Positions 36,806-45,935 of a stretch of DNA of 64,000 bases are shown here, one piece after another. Below the pieces are notes generated by a model. That model had not been told where the DNA came from, did not search any database, and saw only the letters and a program-made list of their open reading frames with translations. Numbering within the stretch: position 1 is the first letter of the stretch; each line of letters starts with the position of its first letter. Source of the DNA: Aggregatilinea lenta. Its GTDB lineage: Bacteria; Chloroflexota; Anaerolineae; Aggregatilineales; Aggregatilineaceae. The stretch spans positions 1,860,001 through 1,924,000 of the forward strand of contig NZ_BFCB01000003.1 of NCBI RefSeq assembly GCF_003569045.1, written 5' to 3'. The translations under genes and the position numbers were made by a program.

Positions 36806-38263
36806 TTACGAGGTGGTGGCCTGCGGCACGGGTGCCAGCCCGGCTTCGGTAATGATGCGTGGCACGATTTCTTCCCAGCCGACGGCCATCAGGTGAATAC
36901 CGTTAATGCCTTGCAGCTTGCGCACGCCTTCGATCAGCTCCAGCGTGATGGTCACGCCTTCTTCCTGCACGCCATCGCCCGCCGCTTCCAGGCGCTTGAG
37001 CACGTGCGGCGGAATGCTCACGCCCGGCACGCTGTCGTTCATGTAGGTGCCCATCTTGAACGACTTGACCGGCGCGATCCCGGCCAGGATGTACACCTTG
37101 TCGAGCACGTTGCGCTGTGCCAGGGCATTCAGCCAGATTTCCAGCCCGTCGAGGTCGAAGATGCAGTTCGTCTGGAAGAATTGCGCGCCTGCGTTGACCT
37201 TCTTCTGCTCGCGCAGCGCCTGGAAGTCGGGCCGGGAGGCGAACGGCGACGCCGCCGCGCCGAGAAACAACTGCGGCGGGGACTTCAACTCGCGCCCGTC
37301 CAGGTAGCGGCCTTCGTCGCGCATTCGCCGCAGGATCCACAGCATTTGCACCGAGTCGAGGTCCACCACGTCGAGGCGGCCCATCGGCGATGGGCCCATG
37401 CGGCCTGAATCGCCGGAGAGACACAGCACGTTGCGAATGCCAAGCGCGCTTGCCCCAATCGCCTCGGACTGTAAGCCGGTCCGCGTCCGGTCGCGCGCGG
37501 CGATCTGCATGACCGGCTCCGCGCCTTCTTGCAGCGCCAGCACGCTGCATGCTACGCTCGACATACGCGCCGTTGCGGAGGGGTTGTCGGTGAAGTTGAC
37601 TGCGCTGACGTAGGGGCGGATCATCTCGATGTTGCGCGTCAGCTTGCCGGTCGCGGTGCTCAATGGCGGGCCGACTTCCGCCGTAACGACGAACTGCCCG
37701 GCACGCAGATCGCGCTCCAACTGCGACAGCGGCTCGCTGTATGCCGGGGCGTGATAGGCTGAATCACCCTGCCACCAGTCTGGCTGGCGCACGGGGCGGA
37801 ACACGGAATCCCAGGTCGTGGCGCGCTGGGTCGGGTCGCGTGCGATCAGTCCGGTCGCGACGGTCTTCACGCCAATCGTACGTACCTGCTGCACCACGTC
37901 GCCCCATGTTTCCGTACCCACCTTGTTCCAGTCGAGCGGCGGCAGCACTTCGAGCAGCTTTTCCTGCCGCCCCATTGCAAACGAGCGGTCGTAAATCTTG
38001 TACCAGATACATGGGCGCGTGTCATCGACGTAACAGTGCGCTTCGGTCGAGCCGCCGCACGGGCCATTGCGGATGCCCTTGGGACATTCCATCGGGCAGA
38101 TGAACGCGGTTTCTTGCAGCAGGCAGTTGCCGCACATCCGGCAGCCGAACGCGGGGCCTTTGACCAGACGCTCGGCGGCGGCCAGCAGACGGCGTCCTAA
38201 AGGCTCGCGCTTAAACGGGTAGAAAGGGGGCTGCCAGCGGCGGCCCGGCGTAAAAATGGGCAT
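36806..38263 (-). CDS. Methylene-THF reductase fused to a MetV-like N-terminal domain
   Basis: 485 aa. Residues ~1-130 form a Cys-rich module (FGCRMCGNCLLQETAFICPMECPKGIRNGPCGG), which matches the MTHFR_C/MetV zinc-or-Fe-S type domain of acetogens. Residues ~185-485 are the MTHFR barrel (VVTAEVGPPLSTATGKL, NFTDNPSATARMSS, NVLCLSGDSGRMG, FFQTNCIFDL). It interconverts methylene- and methyl-THF in the cytoplasm. In acetogens MetV and MetF are usually separate chains; here one polypeptide holds both. With the corrinoid operon (53865-57931) it could oxidise or supply methyl groups, which is inference. Confidence 0.9.
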   Translation of the reverse strand: MPIFTPGRRWQPPFYPFKREPLGRRLLAAAERLVKGPAFGCRMCGNCLLQETAFICPMECPKGIRNGPCGGSTEAHCYVDDTRPCIWYKIYDRSFAMGRQEKLLEVLPPLDWNKVGTETWGDVVQQVRTIGVKTVATGLIARDPTQRATTWDSVFRPVRQPDWWQGDSAYHAPAYSEPLSQLERDLRAGQFVVTAEVGPPLSTATGKLTRNIEMIRPYVSAVNFTDNPSATARMSSVACSVLALQEGAEPVMQIAARDRTRTGLQSEAIGASALGIRNVLCLSGDSGRMGPSPMGRLDVVDLDSVQMLWILRRMRDEGRYLDGRELKSPPQLFLGAAASPFASRPDFQALREQKKVNAGAQFFQTNCIFDLDGLEIWLNALAQRNVLDKVYILAGIAPVKSFKMGTYMNDSVPGVSIPPHVLKRLEAAGDGVQEEGVTITLELIEGVRKLQGINGIHLMAVGWEEIVPRIITEAGLAPVPQATTS

Positions 38264-38347
38264 AGGGTCCTCTTAACACCAGTACCATAATGATTAGTTG
38301 AACGAGGTAACCGAATCAGACGGTGACGCGCGATCTTCGACGGGAGG

Positions 38348-38581
38348 TCAGCGGTTGTACACCTCCCACAGCGCGCGGGCGATCGCGTCTGCGCCGGGCG
38401 TCGTCGAGGGGGTCAGCGCCCAATCCGCGCTGTCTTCCAGTGCCGCGCCGGTGACGATGTCCGCTGCGCTCGTGCCCTGCGCGCAGCTCCATGCGCAGAC
38501 GCGCTCCGGCGGGCAGGTCCGGCAGCGGCTTTCAGTGCTGCGTGCCAACAGGCGGGTGGGGCCGGTAGATGTGGAAGTCAT
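38348..38581 (-). CDS. Small Cys-rich hypothetical protein
   Basis: 77 aa. Contains CRTCPPERVCAWSC, a tight four-Cys group that could bind metal, and the tail DAIARALWEVYNR. It starts at ATG 38581 with AAGG about 8-11 nt upstream, and ends 84 nt before the reductase gene on the same strand, so cotranscription is likely. An antisense frame exists, so coding is not certain. No family recognised. Confidence 0.45.
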   Translation of the reverse strand: MTSTSTGPTRLLARSTESRCRTCPPERVCAWSCAQGTSAADIVTGAALEDSADWALTPSTTPGADAIARALWEVYNR

Positions 38582-38634
38582 GGAGGATCGCCTTCACTCA
38601 ATTTATGAAACAATCATCGTCAATATTGCCTTCT

Positions 38635-38655
38635 GTCACAAGTGACGAACGTCAC
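38635..38655. promoter_or_regulatory. Triple GTCAC/GTGAC half-site cluster
   Basis: GTCAC (38635-38639), GTGAC (38642-38646) and GTCAC (38651-38655) alternate in orientation, giving two overlapping palindromes. It lies between the divergent Cys-rich/reductase unit and the F420-type gene, and probably is an operator. Confidence 0.5.
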
Positions 38656-38784
38656 GGGTTTAAGGACTATTACGACAGGTGCGTGCGGGATCATTCGTTC
38701 GCATACTGAGGATGGAGAGTTTATCCCGTTTGAACGCAGAGGCAGGTTCGCCCTGCATTTCCAGGATTCGTGAGGAGGTGTTCG

Positions 38785-39342
38785 ATGTCCGCCAACGCCA
38801 TCCTTCGTCGCATCTTCAAAGTTCTCAATCGCTTTTTTATGGTCCCCATGTTCCGGCTGGGGCTGGGGTCGCTCATCGTCAATCCGTTCAGTGGCTACAT
38901 CATGGTGCTCAAGACCGTTGGGCACAAGACCGGCAAGCTGCGCTACGTGCCGGTCAATTATGCGATCAAGGACGGCTGCGTGTACTGTATGGCCGGGTTC
39001 GGGACGGTTGCGCACTGGTACCGCAACCTGCGCGCGCAGCCCCGCCTGGAACTGATCCTACCTGGCGGTGCGCTGGCCGGGGTGGCAGACGAGGTAACGG
39101 ACCCGGACGAATACCTGGGCATGGCCCGCCAGGTGCTTCGGAACGCGGGCTTTGCCGGGTTCTTCACAGGCTGCAACCCGTTTACGGCATCCGATGACGT
39201 GCTGCGCGACCGTCTGCAAGGTGTCCCCCTGCTGCGCATTCAGCCTACGGGCATCGGCAGCGGCCCCGCGGATGCCGGTGGCAGGCTGTGGATCGTGCCG
39301 GTCGTGGCGACGGTGGCCGTGGTCGCGGCGCTGATCGCATGA
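38785..39342 (+). CDS. Deazaflavin (F420)-dependent nitroreductase-family protein
   Basis: 185 aa. MVLKTVGHKTGKLRYVPVNYA and VAHWYRNLRAQPRLEL are the marks of the DDN/FDOR-A split-beta-barrel family, which reduce quinones or other substrates with F420H2. A C-terminal hydrophobic helix (VPVVATVAVVAALIA) suggests membrane attachment, unlike most relatives. GAGGAGG precedes ATG 38785. Family firm; cofactor choice by family. Confidence 0.85.
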   Translation: MSANAILRRIFKVLNRFFMVPMFRLGLGSLIVNPFSGYIMVLKTVGHKTGKLRYVPVNYAIKDGCVYCMAGFGTVAHWYRNLRAQPRLELILPGGALAGVADEVTDPDEYLGMARQVLRNAGFAGFFTGCNPFTASDDVLRDRLQGVPLLRIQPTGIGSGPADAGGRLWIVPVVATVAVVAALIA

Positions 39343-39559
39343 TACGTGCTGGTCGCCTGGTGCACCGCCTTCCTGGGGCGGTTGGTTAACGATTTGCCAG
39401 GACGCGCGGCGTAGTTATTTAACCTTTCACTTGCCAAAAACCGAAATTTAGGGTTAATTCACATCATCATTTAAAAAAGTTTAAATCGTGCGGCCACCCA
39501 GAATGTGACGAATGGAGTTAATATAGCTGCGGACTAAAAGCGCTTTGAATGAGGGGACC

Positions 39560-40240
39560 ATGAAGAAGATCCTGCTCGTCGAAGATGACGACACGCTTCG
39601 CCAAACGCTCGCCTATAATCTCGCCAAAGAAGACTACGATGTGATCCAGACCGGGGACGGGGGCGACGCGCTGAACCTCGCGCGCGAAAAAACGCCGGAC
39701 CTGATCGTGCTCGACGTCATGCTGCCGACGCTTGACGGCCTGTCCGTGTGCCGCATTCTGCGGAACGAATCGGACGTGCCGATTATCATGCTTACCGCGC
39801 GCGGCAGCGAGGTGGACCGCATCGTCGGCCTGGAGATCGGCGCGGACGACTACATCGTCAAGCCGTTCAGCCTGGGCGAGTTTCTGGCCCGCGTGAGGGC
39901 GATTCTGCGCCGCACGCCATCTTCATCACACACTGTGATCGACCGCCTGGAATCCGGCGATTTGCTGGTCGATCTGATCGCGCGGCGCGTCACGCGCAAC
40001 GCGGAAGAACTGCGCATGACGCACAAGGAGTTCGACTTGCTGGCGACACTGATGCGCAACCGTGGGGCCGTGCTCTCGCGCGACCTGCTGCTGGAACGCG
40101 TTTGGGGGTATGATTACAGTGGCCAGACCAAGACGGTGGATGTGCACGTCCGCTGGCTGCGCGAAAAGATCGAGCAAGATCCCTCCAACCCGCAGCGCAT
40201 CGTGACCGTGCGGGGCGTGGGGTATCGCTTTGAAGGATAG
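39560..40240 (+). CDS. OmpR/PhoB-family response regulator
   Basis: 226 aa. Receiver domain (1-120) with [11 protein letters not shown], phospho-Asp in IVLDVMLP and Lys in VKPFSLGE. The DNA-binding winged helix (130-226) ends [12 protein letters not shown] and [10 protein letters not shown]. It works with the kinase that starts 10 nt downstream. ATG 39560 has GAGGGG upstream. PhoB-like by sequence, so phosphate control is possible, but no pst genes are nearby. Confidence 0.92.
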   Translation: MKKILLVEDDDTLRQTLAYNLAKEDYDVIQTGDGGDALNLAREKTPDLIVLDVMLPTLDGLSVCRILRNESDVPIIMLTARGSEVDRIVGLEIGADDYIVKPFSLGEFLARVRAILRRTPSSSHTVIDRLESGDLLVDLIARRVTRNAEELRMTHKEFDLLATLMRNRGAVLSRDLLLERVWGYDYSGQTKTVDVHVRWLREKIEQDPSNPQRIVTVRGVGYRFEG

Positions 40241-40249
40241 GAATATTGT

Positions 40250-41401
40250 ATGTCGGAAGTAATCGCCTGGCTGCTTGCTGTGGCAGGCTTTGCGGCGGCA
40301 GGCTTCGCAGGCTGGCAGTGGTATCGCGCGCGCGAGCGCGCGGCGGCGCGTGCCGCGGAATGCTCCGAACTAAAAGCAACGCTGGGCCGCGCGGAGCAGC
40401 TTCGCGACGGCCTGATGAAAGTGATGAACGACGCCGTCCTGGTGTTGGACGAGCGCCAGGAAGTCGTGCTGGCGAACGAGGCCAGTGAGCACCTCGCCGA
40501 ATCCAACCCGGTCGGCAAGCTGCTGCCCGAAACGCTGCGCCATCCTGAGCTGGAAATGCTCATTCAGGACGCGCGCATCGTCGGCAGCGAGGAAGGCGTT
40601 GAGCGGCGCATTGAGTACGGGCACACGATTCTCAACGCGCGGGCGGTGGTCGTTCAGGACGACAGTCGAGCGCTTGAAATCCTCACCCTGCGTGACGTCA
40701 CTGAGATCCAGCGCCTGGAACGCGCGCGCCGCGAGATGGTGTCGAACATCTCCCACGAACTGAGCACCCCGATCACCACCATCGGCCTGCTGGCCGACAC
40801 GCTGCTTGAAAGTGCCGTGAAAGAGAAGCCGAAGAAGATCCGCAAGATGACGGCGGACATCCGGCGCGAGGTGGACACGCTCACGCAGCTCGTGCAGGAA
40901 ATGCGCGATCTGGCGCTGATCGAGTCCGGCCAGATGCCGGTCCGGCTCACACCCTCCAACCTGAAGGACATCATTCAGGGCACGGTCGACCCGCTTTTGC
41001 CGCTTATCGAGAACAAGCAGCAGACCATCACGGTCGAAGTGCCGGAAGGCATCTGCGTGCTGGCCGACGACATGCAGATCAGGCGCGCCCTGAAGAACAT
41101 CATCCACAACGCGGTCAAGTTCACGCCCGAAATGGGCCACATCGAGGTCACCACGACCATCAACGCCGACGAGGCGATCATCGCTGTCAAGGACACGGGA
41201 CCGGGCATTCCGCCGGAGGATCTGCCACGCCTGTTCGAGCGCTTCTTCCAGGTGGACCGCGCTCGGCGCAACGGGACCGGCCTGGGGCTGGCAATCGTGC
41301 GCCATATCGTGCTGGCGCATGGGGGTCGGACCTGGGCGGAAAACGCCCCAGGCGAGGGCGCGACGTTCTTCGTGACTCTGGCGCTCTCTGATCGACAGTA
41401 A
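40250..41401 (+). CDS. PhoR-like sensor histidine kinase
   Basis: 383 aa. One N-terminal membrane helix (VIAWLLAVAGFAAAGFAGW), PAS-like region (~50-150, NDAVLVLDERQEVVLANEA), HisKA with SNISHELSTPITTIGLL, and HATPase with NIIHNAVKFTPEMG, DTGPGIPPEDL and GTGLGLAIV. The H box reads HELSTP, not HELRTP. Partner of the regulator just upstream. Confidence 0.92.
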   Translation: MSEVIAWLLAVAGFAAAGFAGWQWYRARERAAARAAECSELKATLGRAEQLRDGLMKVMNDAVLVLDERQEVVLANEASEHLAESNPVGKLLPETLRHPELEMLIQDARIVGSEEGVERRIEYGHTILNARAVVVQDDSRALEILTLRDVTEIQRLERARREMVSNISHELSTPITTIGLLADTLLESAVKEKPKKIRKMTADIRREVDTLTQLVQEMRDLALIESGQMPVRLTPSNLKDIIQGTVDPLLPLIENKQQTITVEVPEGICVLADDMQIRRALKNIIHNAVKFTPEMGHIEVTTTINADEAIIAVKDTGPGIPPEDLPRLFERFFQVDRARRNGTGLGLAIVRHIVLAHGGRTWAENAPGEGATFFVTLALSDRQ

Positions 41402-41597
41402 AGACGCGACACCGGTTTAAATCTTTTTCACCTGGGCTTAACCTGACATCGCCGCCTCACATGCGCTTCATTCCCATCTGCACACAGTCCATATGGCGGG
41501 TTGAGCGGCAGCTCGAAGCGGTGATATAATTCGCTTCGGGCAGCCGCTGCGCTGCCCGCATGCCTGGGTTGTGTGCGATCTGAAAGGCAGCCACTGC

Positions 41598-42083
41598 ATG
41601 ACAAAAACGGATGTGATCGCGGATTTGCGCGGCGCGCGGGAAAGCCTGCTCCAGGCGATCGATGGCCTGTCGGACGAGCAGATGTATCAGGTCGGCGCGG
41701 TCGGGATCTGGTCGGTGAAAGACGTGCTGGGGCATCTGGTCGCGTGGGAGGCGGAACTGGTAACGACGCTCGCGCGGCTGGACCAATACAAGCGCAAGGT
41801 GCCCCAGATCGTCGAGATCGAAGATATCGACGAATGGAACGAGGAGCAGTACCGTGTGAACGTCGCACGCGGATTGGACGTGATCGTGGAGGACTTCCAC
41901 GGCGTCCACAAGCATCTCGTGGCCGCCATCGAAGCACTGGACGAGCGCATGCTGGAAGATAACCGCGCGTGGCCGTGGATGGAAGGCGAGCCGTTGAGCT
42001 ATCTCATCGCCGAAAACGCGACGTGGCACGAGCAGGAACACGCCGACGACATCCGCCAGTGGCGCGAAGAGGTCGGCATCTAG
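41598..42083 (+). CDS. DinB/DfsB-like four-helix protein
   Basis: 161 aa. AIDGLSDEQMYQVGAVGIWSVKDVLGHLVAWE is the DinB-family start, and ENATWHEQEHADDIRQWR supplies the two metal-binding His. These small helical proteins act as thiol- or toxin-related enzymes or have unknown roles. ATG 41598 has AAAGG upstream. Confidence 0.82.
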   Translation: MTKTDVIADLRGARESLLQAIDGLSDEQMYQVGAVGIWSVKDVLGHLVAWEAELVTTLARLDQYKRKVPQIVEIEDIDEWNEEQYRVNVARGLDVIVEDFHGVHKHLVAAIEALDERMLEDNRAWPWMEGEPLSYLIAENATWHEQEHADDIRQWREEVGI

Positions 42084-42133
42084 CCTTGGGCGGCGCGCGG
42101 CGCGCGCCCGAATGGAGCGGGGAACAAGGTCCG

Positions 42134-42673
42134 ATGGCACAACAGCCGGGTAGGTCGGCTCAAACAGAGCGTGTGGTCCGGCCCCTGGGCCTGTCGATCG
42201 CCCTGATCGGCACGGCACTGCTGTATGGCGTCGCGCCACTGCTCGAAGTCTACTTCGTGCGGCGCCTGTCGATGACTGCCGAGGAGTCGTTCGTGCTGGG
42301 CGGTGCGGATGTCGGCCAGTGGGCGTGGATCGAGGCGGGCGTGGGAGGTGTACTCCTGGTGCTGTGCATCCTGGCGTGGTGGGGCCGTCCCAGGCGCATC
42401 CAGCACGTGCTGATCGGCGTGATTCTTGCCGTCACGGCGGTGAACTTCTATCGCATCATCGATGCGGCGGTGTCGCCCGCGAATCCCGTCTACGATGGCC
42501 TTGCGCAGTCCGCGCTGCGCAGCTGGCTGGTGTGCCAGGCCCCCGCGCTGATCCTGATCCCGCTCTACACCACGTGGTATCTCAACCGCGCGCCCGCGCG
42601 AGCCTTCTATGCCCGCGTGCCGCTGTCGCGGGTGCGCCGCCGCTGGTCCGCCTCCGAAGGTGCGGAGCAGTAG
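42134..42673 (+). CDS. Hypothetical four-helix membrane protein
   Basis: 179 aa with about four transmembrane helices (LGLSIALIGTALLYGVAPLLE, AGVGGVLLVLCILAWW, VLIGVILAVTAVNFYRI, CQAPALILIPLYTTWYL). No family recognised. ATG at 42134 is 50 nt after the DinB-like stop, so probably cotranscribed. Confidence 0.7.
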   Translation: MAQQPGRSAQTERVVRPLGLSIALIGTALLYGVAPLLEVYFVRRLSMTAEESFVLGGADVGQWAWIEAGVGGVLLVLCILAWWGRPRRIQHVLIGVILAVTAVNFYRIIDAAVSPANPVYDGLAQSALRSWLVCQAPALILIPLYTTWYLNRAPARAFYARVPLSRVRRRWSASEGAEQ

Positions 42674-42800
42674 CGGACTGCGCCGCCAATGCAGCGTTTT
42701 TCTCTATGTGCGGATTTCTCCTGAATATGAATGTCGAGTAGAATGAGCCGGGCGTACACGCTCGGTTTGCAGCACGCGGCCCGCATCGAGGAAGGGTGCT

Positions 42801-43388
42801 ATGGAAGAAATCAAGCAGATGGTGGATGCCCTGTGGCTCACCGATAAAATTTACTGGGATATTGCGCTGTACTGGATCTTCTTCGTCAATCTGATCATCC
42901 TCTTTATACTGCCGTCGGGATCCAGCCTACAAACCACGATCACGATCGTCGTCCTGCTGTGCGTTGTGATCGACAAGGTGTATGCCTTTGGCTACATGTT
43001 CGATTCCGGGCGGTATACCCCCGTGCGCTGCCACGAGACGATCTTCTTCGGCACGTATATCATACGCATCTTGATGCTGGTCGCGCCGCTGACTGTGGCG
43101 GGGTCCACCGACAGCGACAAGGTGCGGGGCATTGCGATTCTCGCGGGGATTTCGGGCGGCGTGTACGCGTTTGCGCGCTGGTACGCCGAGCAGCGCGACG
43201 TCAGCTCAACCGCGCTGACGTGCGCTTTTCTCGACGTGAGCATGGTCGCTCAAAATGCAGGGCTGGCCTTGATCCTGGCGAAGATGTTCCTGCGCGACCG
43301 GTTATCCCTTGGTGCAATACACCGGCACGGTCCAGTCACGGTGCTGGTCGAGCTTGCCCCGGACGAGGTTGAAGTACAGGTCGCGTAG
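42801..43388 (+). CDS. Hypothetical membrane protein overlapping ilvE
   Basis: 195 aa. Transmembrane segments include ALYWIFFVNLIILFILP, ITIVVLLCVVIDKVYAFG and a later pair. No family recognised. Its last 29 codons run antisense through the end of ilvE (43302-43388). The tail LVELAPDEVEVQVA has no membrane character, so the original stop may have been near 43300. ATG 42801 has GAAGGG upstream. Confidence 0.65.
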   Translation: MEEIKQMVDALWLTDKIYWDIALYWIFFVNLIILFILPSGSSLQTTITIVVLLCVVIDKVYAFGYMFDSGRYTPVRCHETIFFGTYIIRILMLVAPLTVAGSTDSDKVRGIAILAGISGGVYAFARWYAEQRDVSSTALTCAFLDVSMVAQNAGLALILAKMFLRDRLSLGAIHRHGPVTVLVELAPDEVEVQVA

Positions 43389-44237
43389 CTGGCGCACAAC
43401 CGGCCCCATTTTGCCCGACCCGATCGGGCGGTGATCGACGGACGCGATCGCCACGACCTGCACGCCCGTGCCGCAGAAGAACGCCTCGTCGGCCAGGTAA
43501 ACCTCGGTGCGGTCGATCTCGCGCTCGACGACCGGCATGTTTAGCTCTTCGGTGAGCAGCTGCATCACCGTGCGGCGCGTGATGCCTTCCAGAATGTTGG
43601 CGTTGATGGGCGGGGTGAGCGCCACGCCGTCGCGCACGATGAAGAAGTTCTCCGCGCTGCCCTCGGAGATGTGACCGTTTTCGTTGAGCACCAGCGCTTC
43701 GTCGAAGCCATTCAGCATGGCGTCGGTCTTGATGAAGGCCGAGTTGGCGTAGGCCCCGGAGATCTTGCCGCGCGCGGGGATGGCGTTGTCGTCCACGCGC
43801 CGCCACGCCGAAAACGTCACGCTGGAGCCTTCTTCGTCCTCGATGTAGCTGCCGAACGGCTGCGCGAACATGGTGAATTCGGCGTCCAGGTCGTGCAGGC
43901 GCACGCCGATCACGTGCGAGGACTTGTAGATCAGGGGCCGGATGTAGACATCCTGGCGGTAGCCTTCTTTGCGCAGCAGCTGGAGCAGAATATCCAGCAT
44001 AGATTCGGGCGTGTAGGGCAGATCCATCAGCAGCAGCTTGGCCGAGTTCAGCACGCGGCGGAAGTGATCGAGCGGGCGGAAGAGGTACAGATCTTCGTCC
44101 TCAGGGTTCCAGTAGGCACGCACGCCGCCAAACGCGCCGGTCCCGTAGTTCAGCGCGTGCGTCATCACACTGACCTTCGCCTCGTCGATCGGAACAATCT
44201 TGCCTTTGAAGAATGCGTAGTTTGGTCCTGCAGCCAT
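43302..44237 (-). CDS. ilvE: Branched-chain amino-acid aminotransferase
   Basis: 311 aa, PLP fold type IV. MTHALNYGTGAFGGVRAY, the PLP-Lys region GKISGAYANSA, NENGHISEGSAENFF and GTGVQVV match IlvE. It makes valine, leucine and isoleucine from their keto acids. ATG 44237 has GAGGAG upstream and a consensus promoter behind it. The 3' end overlaps the convergent membrane protein gene by 87 nt. Confidence 0.95.
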   Translation of the reverse strand: MAAGPNYAFFKGKIVPIDEAKVSVMTHALNYGTGAFGGVRAYWNPEDEDLYLFRPLDHFRRVLNSAKLLLMDLPYTPESMLDILLQLLRKEGYRQDVYIRPLIYKSSHVIGVRLHDLDAEFTMFAQPFGSYIEDEEGSSVTFSAWRRVDDNAIPARGKISGAYANSAFIKTDAMLNGFDEALVLNENGHISEGSAENFFIVRDGVALTPPINANILEGITRRTVMQLLTEELNMPVVEREIDRTEVYLADEAFFCGTGVQVVAIASVDHRPIGSGKMGPVVRQLRDLYFNLVRGKLDQHRDWTVPVYCTKG

Positions 44238-44299
44238 TCCGCTTGACTCCTCTACTGTTTCCTTGAGCGTGTTTGTACGCCGAAACAAAACGTGGTCGG

Positions 44300-44327
44300 A
44301 TTATAGATCCGGCTTTCGGCGCGGCAA
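44300..44327 (-). promoter_or_regulatory. Sigma-70 promoter of ilvE
   Basis: TTGCCG (44327-44322), a 16-nt spacer and TATAAT (44305-44300) on the minus strand, 63 nt before the start codon. Confidence 0.75.
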
Positions 44328-44339
44328 TAGGCAAACCAT

Positions 44340-45095
44340 CTAAAGCGGCTGCGGGAGTTCGTCGATGAATTCCAGGTGGCCTGCGGGTGTTTGGGCCGTA
44401 TCACGGTACGCGCCGCGCAGGTGCTCCGGGAGCAAGGCGGCGATCTGGCTCATGGCTTCGTGCGTCATGGCGGCCATCTCATCGCGCGGGACGCGCGCGC
44501 GCCCCTCCGTGCGGAAGCGAAACGCACGCCCGAACCGCACGGTGACCGGCGTGCGCCGCAGCCGCTTGAGCGTGGCCGGGAAGTGGTTGGTCCCCACGAT
44601 GCCGGCGGGCAGAATGGTGGCGTTGGCTTTGAGCGCGATGTACGTCACGCCGTCTTTGGCGTCGGACAGCGCGAGCTGGCGCGTGCCTTCGGGCGCGATG
44701 AGCACCATGCGCCCGCGCCGCAGCAGCTCGATGGTGCTGTCCAGGGCGCGCCGGTCCACTTCGCCGCGCTTGACGGGGTACGCGCCCCACGCTCGCGCCA
44801 TGAATCCGGCGACCGGGCTGTCGTAGTTCTCCGCTTTGGACATGGGCACCACGAAGCGCGACGTAATCGCCCCGGTGACCACGAACGGGTCGATGGCGGC
44901 GATGTGGTTCATGATTACGATGGTGGGGCCGCTGGTCGGAATATGTTCCGTGCCCTCGATGGTCATTTTGACCAGCAGCCCGAACGCGATTTTGCGCAGT
45001 ACGACATCGCGCAAGAAGCCGCGGCGGCGATCGAGCTGGTCCTGGCGGTAGACGATGTCATAGGCGTGCGAGTGCGGCGAAGCCTCGGTTGTCAT
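44340..45095 (-). CDS. 1-acyl-glycerol-3-phosphate acyltransferase (PlsC-like)
   Basis: 251 aa. MNHIAAIDPF (HX4D), GEVDRRALDST, LIAPEGTRQ (EGTR) and LPAGIVGTNHFPATL are the four PlsC blocks. It adds an acyl chain in phospholipid synthesis. A hydrophobic stretch before block 1 suggests membrane association. ATG 45095 is used; the longer frame above it runs into the pseudouridine synthase gene. Confidence 0.9.
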   Translation of the reverse strand: MTTEASPHSHAYDIVYRQDQLDRRRGFLRDVVLRKIAFGLLVKMTIEGTEHIPTSGPTIVIMNHIAAIDPFVVTGAITSRFVVPMSKAENYDSPVAGFMARAWGAYPVKRGEVDRRALDSTIELLRRGRMVLIAPEGTRQLALSDAKDGVTYIALKANATILPAGIVGTNHFPATLKRLRRTPVTVRFGRAFRFRTEGRARVPRDEMAAMTHEAMSQIAALLPEHLRGAYRDTAQTPAGHLEFIDELPQPL

Positions 45096-45124
45096 GGGTG
45101 CGTGTGCTCCACTGGCGAAAAAGT

Positions 45125-45880
45125 CTATTTGCGCGATTTCGCGTTTTGCTTCAGCAGGCGAACTTCGGTCGAGGAGAGCTTGCGCCACTGGCCGGGCTGC
45201 AGGTGACCGATCTCCAGCATGTCGATCTTCACGCGGATCAGGCGCTTGACGCCGTGGCCGAGCATCAGGGCTGTGCGGCGGATCTGGCGCTTGCGGCCTT
45301 CGCGCATGACCAACTCCAGCCAGGTTTCGTTCGGATCGCTGGACAGCACCTTGATCTTCACCGGCAAGGCCTTCTTTTCGTCGAGCGTGACGCCCTTGCG
45401 CCACACATTGAGCGTCTCCGCCGTGGGCGTGCCTTCGACCAGCACGTTGTACGTCTTGGTGTGCTCGTAGCGCGGGTGCATCAGGCGGTTCGCCAGCTCG
45501 CCGTCGTTGGTCAGCAGGATCAGCCCCTCGCTGTCGGCGTCGAGCCGCCCCACGGTAAACAGGTGACCCTCGTGTGGGATCAGCTCGCCGACCAACTTGC
45601 GCTTCTCGTTGCCAAAGCGCTTGTTGGACGACAGCACGTTGTAGGGCTTGTTGAGCAGGTAGTACACGTATTCGACGTCCGACTTCAGTTTCTGGCCGTC
45701 CACGGTGACCGTGTCGCGCGCGAGGTCGGCCTTGTCGCCAACCTTCGCCGTTGTGCCGTTGACCAGCACGCGGCCCTGCTTGATCAGTTCCTCGGAGGCG
45801 CGCCGCGATGTGATGCCCGCCTGGGAAATCAATTTCTGTAACCGTTCTTCTGGCAAACCGTTCTCTCCATTGAACCGCAC
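45125..45880 (-). CDS. RluB/RsuA-type rRNA pseudouridine synthase
   Basis: 251 aa from GTG 45880. S4 domain (LQKLISQAGITSRRASEELI) and synthase domain with the catalytic Asp in GRLDADSEGLILLTNDG, then MREGRKRQIRR. It isomerises uridine in rRNA. GTG 45880 has no ribosome site; TTG at 45856, with GGAGAG upstream and giving LPEERLQKLI, may be the true start. PlsC follows 29 nt downstream. Confidence 0.9.
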   Translation of the reverse strand: MRFNGENGLPEERLQKLISQAGITSRRASEELIKQGRVLVNGTTAKVGDKADLARDTVTVDGQKLKSDVEYVYYLLNKPYNVLSSNKRFGNEKRKLVGELIPHEGHLFTVGRLDADSEGLILLTNDGELANRLMHPRYEHTKTYNVLVEGTPTAETLNVWRKGVTLDEKKALPVKIKVLSSDPNETWLELVMREGRKRQIRRTALMLGHGVKRLIRVKIDMLEIGHLQPGQWRKLSSTEVRLLKQNAKSRK

Positions 45881-45935
45881 CGCCGGACGGCGTGCGGCCT
45901 GTCTGCGAAGTGAGTATGAAAGCTGCGGTCGCGCG

